Assembly: GCA_045125935.1 (NCBI GenBank)
Contig: JBGVNW010000019.1
Coordinates: forward strand, 1 to 13,639
Source: CAG-877 sp045125935
GTDB lineage: Bacteria > Bacillota_I > Bacilli_A > RF39 > UBA660
Direction: 5' to 3'
Length of the DNA: 13,639 nucleotides
Of this stretch, positions 13,263 to 13,639 are shown one piece after another (within the stretch, counting starts at the first letter, position 1; every line of letters starts with the position of its first letter). The notes under the pieces were generated by a model. It was not told the origin of the DNA. It was given only the letters and a program-made list of their open reading frames with translations, and ran no database searches. Made by a program: the position numbers and the translations under genes.

Positions 13263-13589
13263 ATGAATAAAGAAGAAATAATAGAATATTGTTTAACATT
13301 AGAAAATACATTTAAAGATTGTCCATTTCCAGATGATTTTGAATCTGTTACAATGAAACATTGCAAGAATAAAAAGTGGTTTGCACTAATTATGAATGTC
13401 AATAATAAGTTATATCTTAATGTAAAAACAGATCCAAACTATTCTGATATATTAAGAAATACTTATGATTATATAATACCTGCATATCACATGAATAAGG
13501 AACATTGGAATACAATTATTGTAGATGAAAAAGTGGACAAGACATTAGTAAAAGAAATGATAGAACAAAGTTATCAATTAACAAAGTAA
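13263..13589 (+). CDS. MmcQ/YjbR-family protein
   Basis: A 108-aa protein of the MmcQ/YjbR (DUF419, CyaY-like fold) family. Family marks are the N-terminus MNKEEIIEYCLTLENTFKDCPF, the central KWFALIMNVNNKLYLNVKTDP and the C-terminal stretch IIPAYHMNKEHWNTIIVD followed by a helix (VKEMIEQSYQL). Proteins of this family are described as putative DNA-binding proteins with a double-wing-like fold; their cellular role is poorly known. Full-length for the family. A weak AAGGGA ribosome binding site precedes ATG 13263. It is the third gene of the small operon. Confidence 0.88.
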   Translation: MNKEEIIEYCLTLENTFKDCPFPDDFESVTMKHCKNKKWFALIMNVNNKLYLNVKTDPNYSDILRNTYDYIIPAYHMNKEHWNTIIVDEKVDKTLVKEMIEQSYQLTK

Positions 13590-13619
13590 AAAGAAAATAG
13601 TAATTTGTAGGGAGGAACA

Positions 13620-13639
13620 ATGTCTTTAATAAGTGTAAA
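13620..13639 (+). CDS. Start of a further gene, cut by the right window edge
   Basis: ATG 13620 follows a strong GGGAGGA ribosome binding site at 13610-13616 and continues MSLISV to the window end. Only six full codons are visible. An MSLI start is common in ABC-F ATPases (Lsa-like ribosome protection proteins), but this is far too little sequence to identify it. Confidence 0.5.

Noticed and set aside
1..13639. Alternative genetic code with TGA as Trp
   Set aside because: Trp is encoded by TGG throughout, and TGA ends the 71-aa gene at the expected place.
1..13639. CRISPR arrays, tRNA or rRNA genes, insertion sequences, attachment sites
   Set aside because: No regularly spaced repeats, cloverleaf-like sequence, transposase gene or integrase gene was seen; gaps between genes are all under about 150 bases.

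Overview
The window is AT-rich DNA. It uses AGA for nearly all Arg codons and mostly AAA and GAA for Lys and Glu, has strong GGAGG-type ribosome binding sites, and stops mostly with TAA. This fits a low-G+C Firmicute, probably a gut anaerobe of the Clostridia or a relative. TGG encodes Trp and TGA acts as a stop, so the standard bacterial code applies. Every convincing gene is on the + strand.

Positions 1-12380 are the processing and transfer core of an integrative conjugative element of the broad Tn1549 / Clostridioides difficile CTn type. The order is: a DUF3991/TOPRIM primase-like gene cut by the left edge of the window (1-963); a noncoding stretch rich in inverted repeats that is the best oriT candidate (964-1081); a MobC-like accessory protein; a MOBP-type relaxase; a PcfB/DUF3801 protein; a small conserved protein; and a VirD4/TraG coupling ATPase broken by a one-base frameshift near 4330-4336. 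A strong intrinsic terminator (5628-5671) follows virD4. After it come the type IV secretion channel genes: a VirB2/TrbC-like pilin, a VirB6/TrbL-like membrane protein, an unrecognised 219-aa protein, PrgI, and the VirB4 ATPase. The last two genes of the core are a class B sortase and a membrane-anchored CHAP peptidoglycan hydrolase. A second strong terminator (12328-12380) closes the core.

Together these genes would nick and unwind the element (relaxase, MobC, PcfB), bring the relaxase-DNA complex to the channel (VirD4), build and power the channel (pilin, VirB6, PrgI, VirB4) and open the cell wall locally (CHAP protein). The sortase probably anchors a surface protein encoded elsewhere, because no gene here has a sorting signal.

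From 12390 a separate small operon starts from an extended -10 promoter. It encodes a metallo-beta-lactamase-fold hydrolase, a 58-aa protein, an MmcQ/YjbR-family protein, and the first codons of a further gene cut by the right edge. This is either ICE cargo or flanking DNA.

I did not find a clearly new system. The most interesting signals are regulatory: a strong terminator inside the transfer operon, two further terminator-like hairpins placed just inside prgI and the sortase gene, a hairpin behind the pilin gene, a possible internal translation start inside the 219-aa gene, and the virD4 frameshift.
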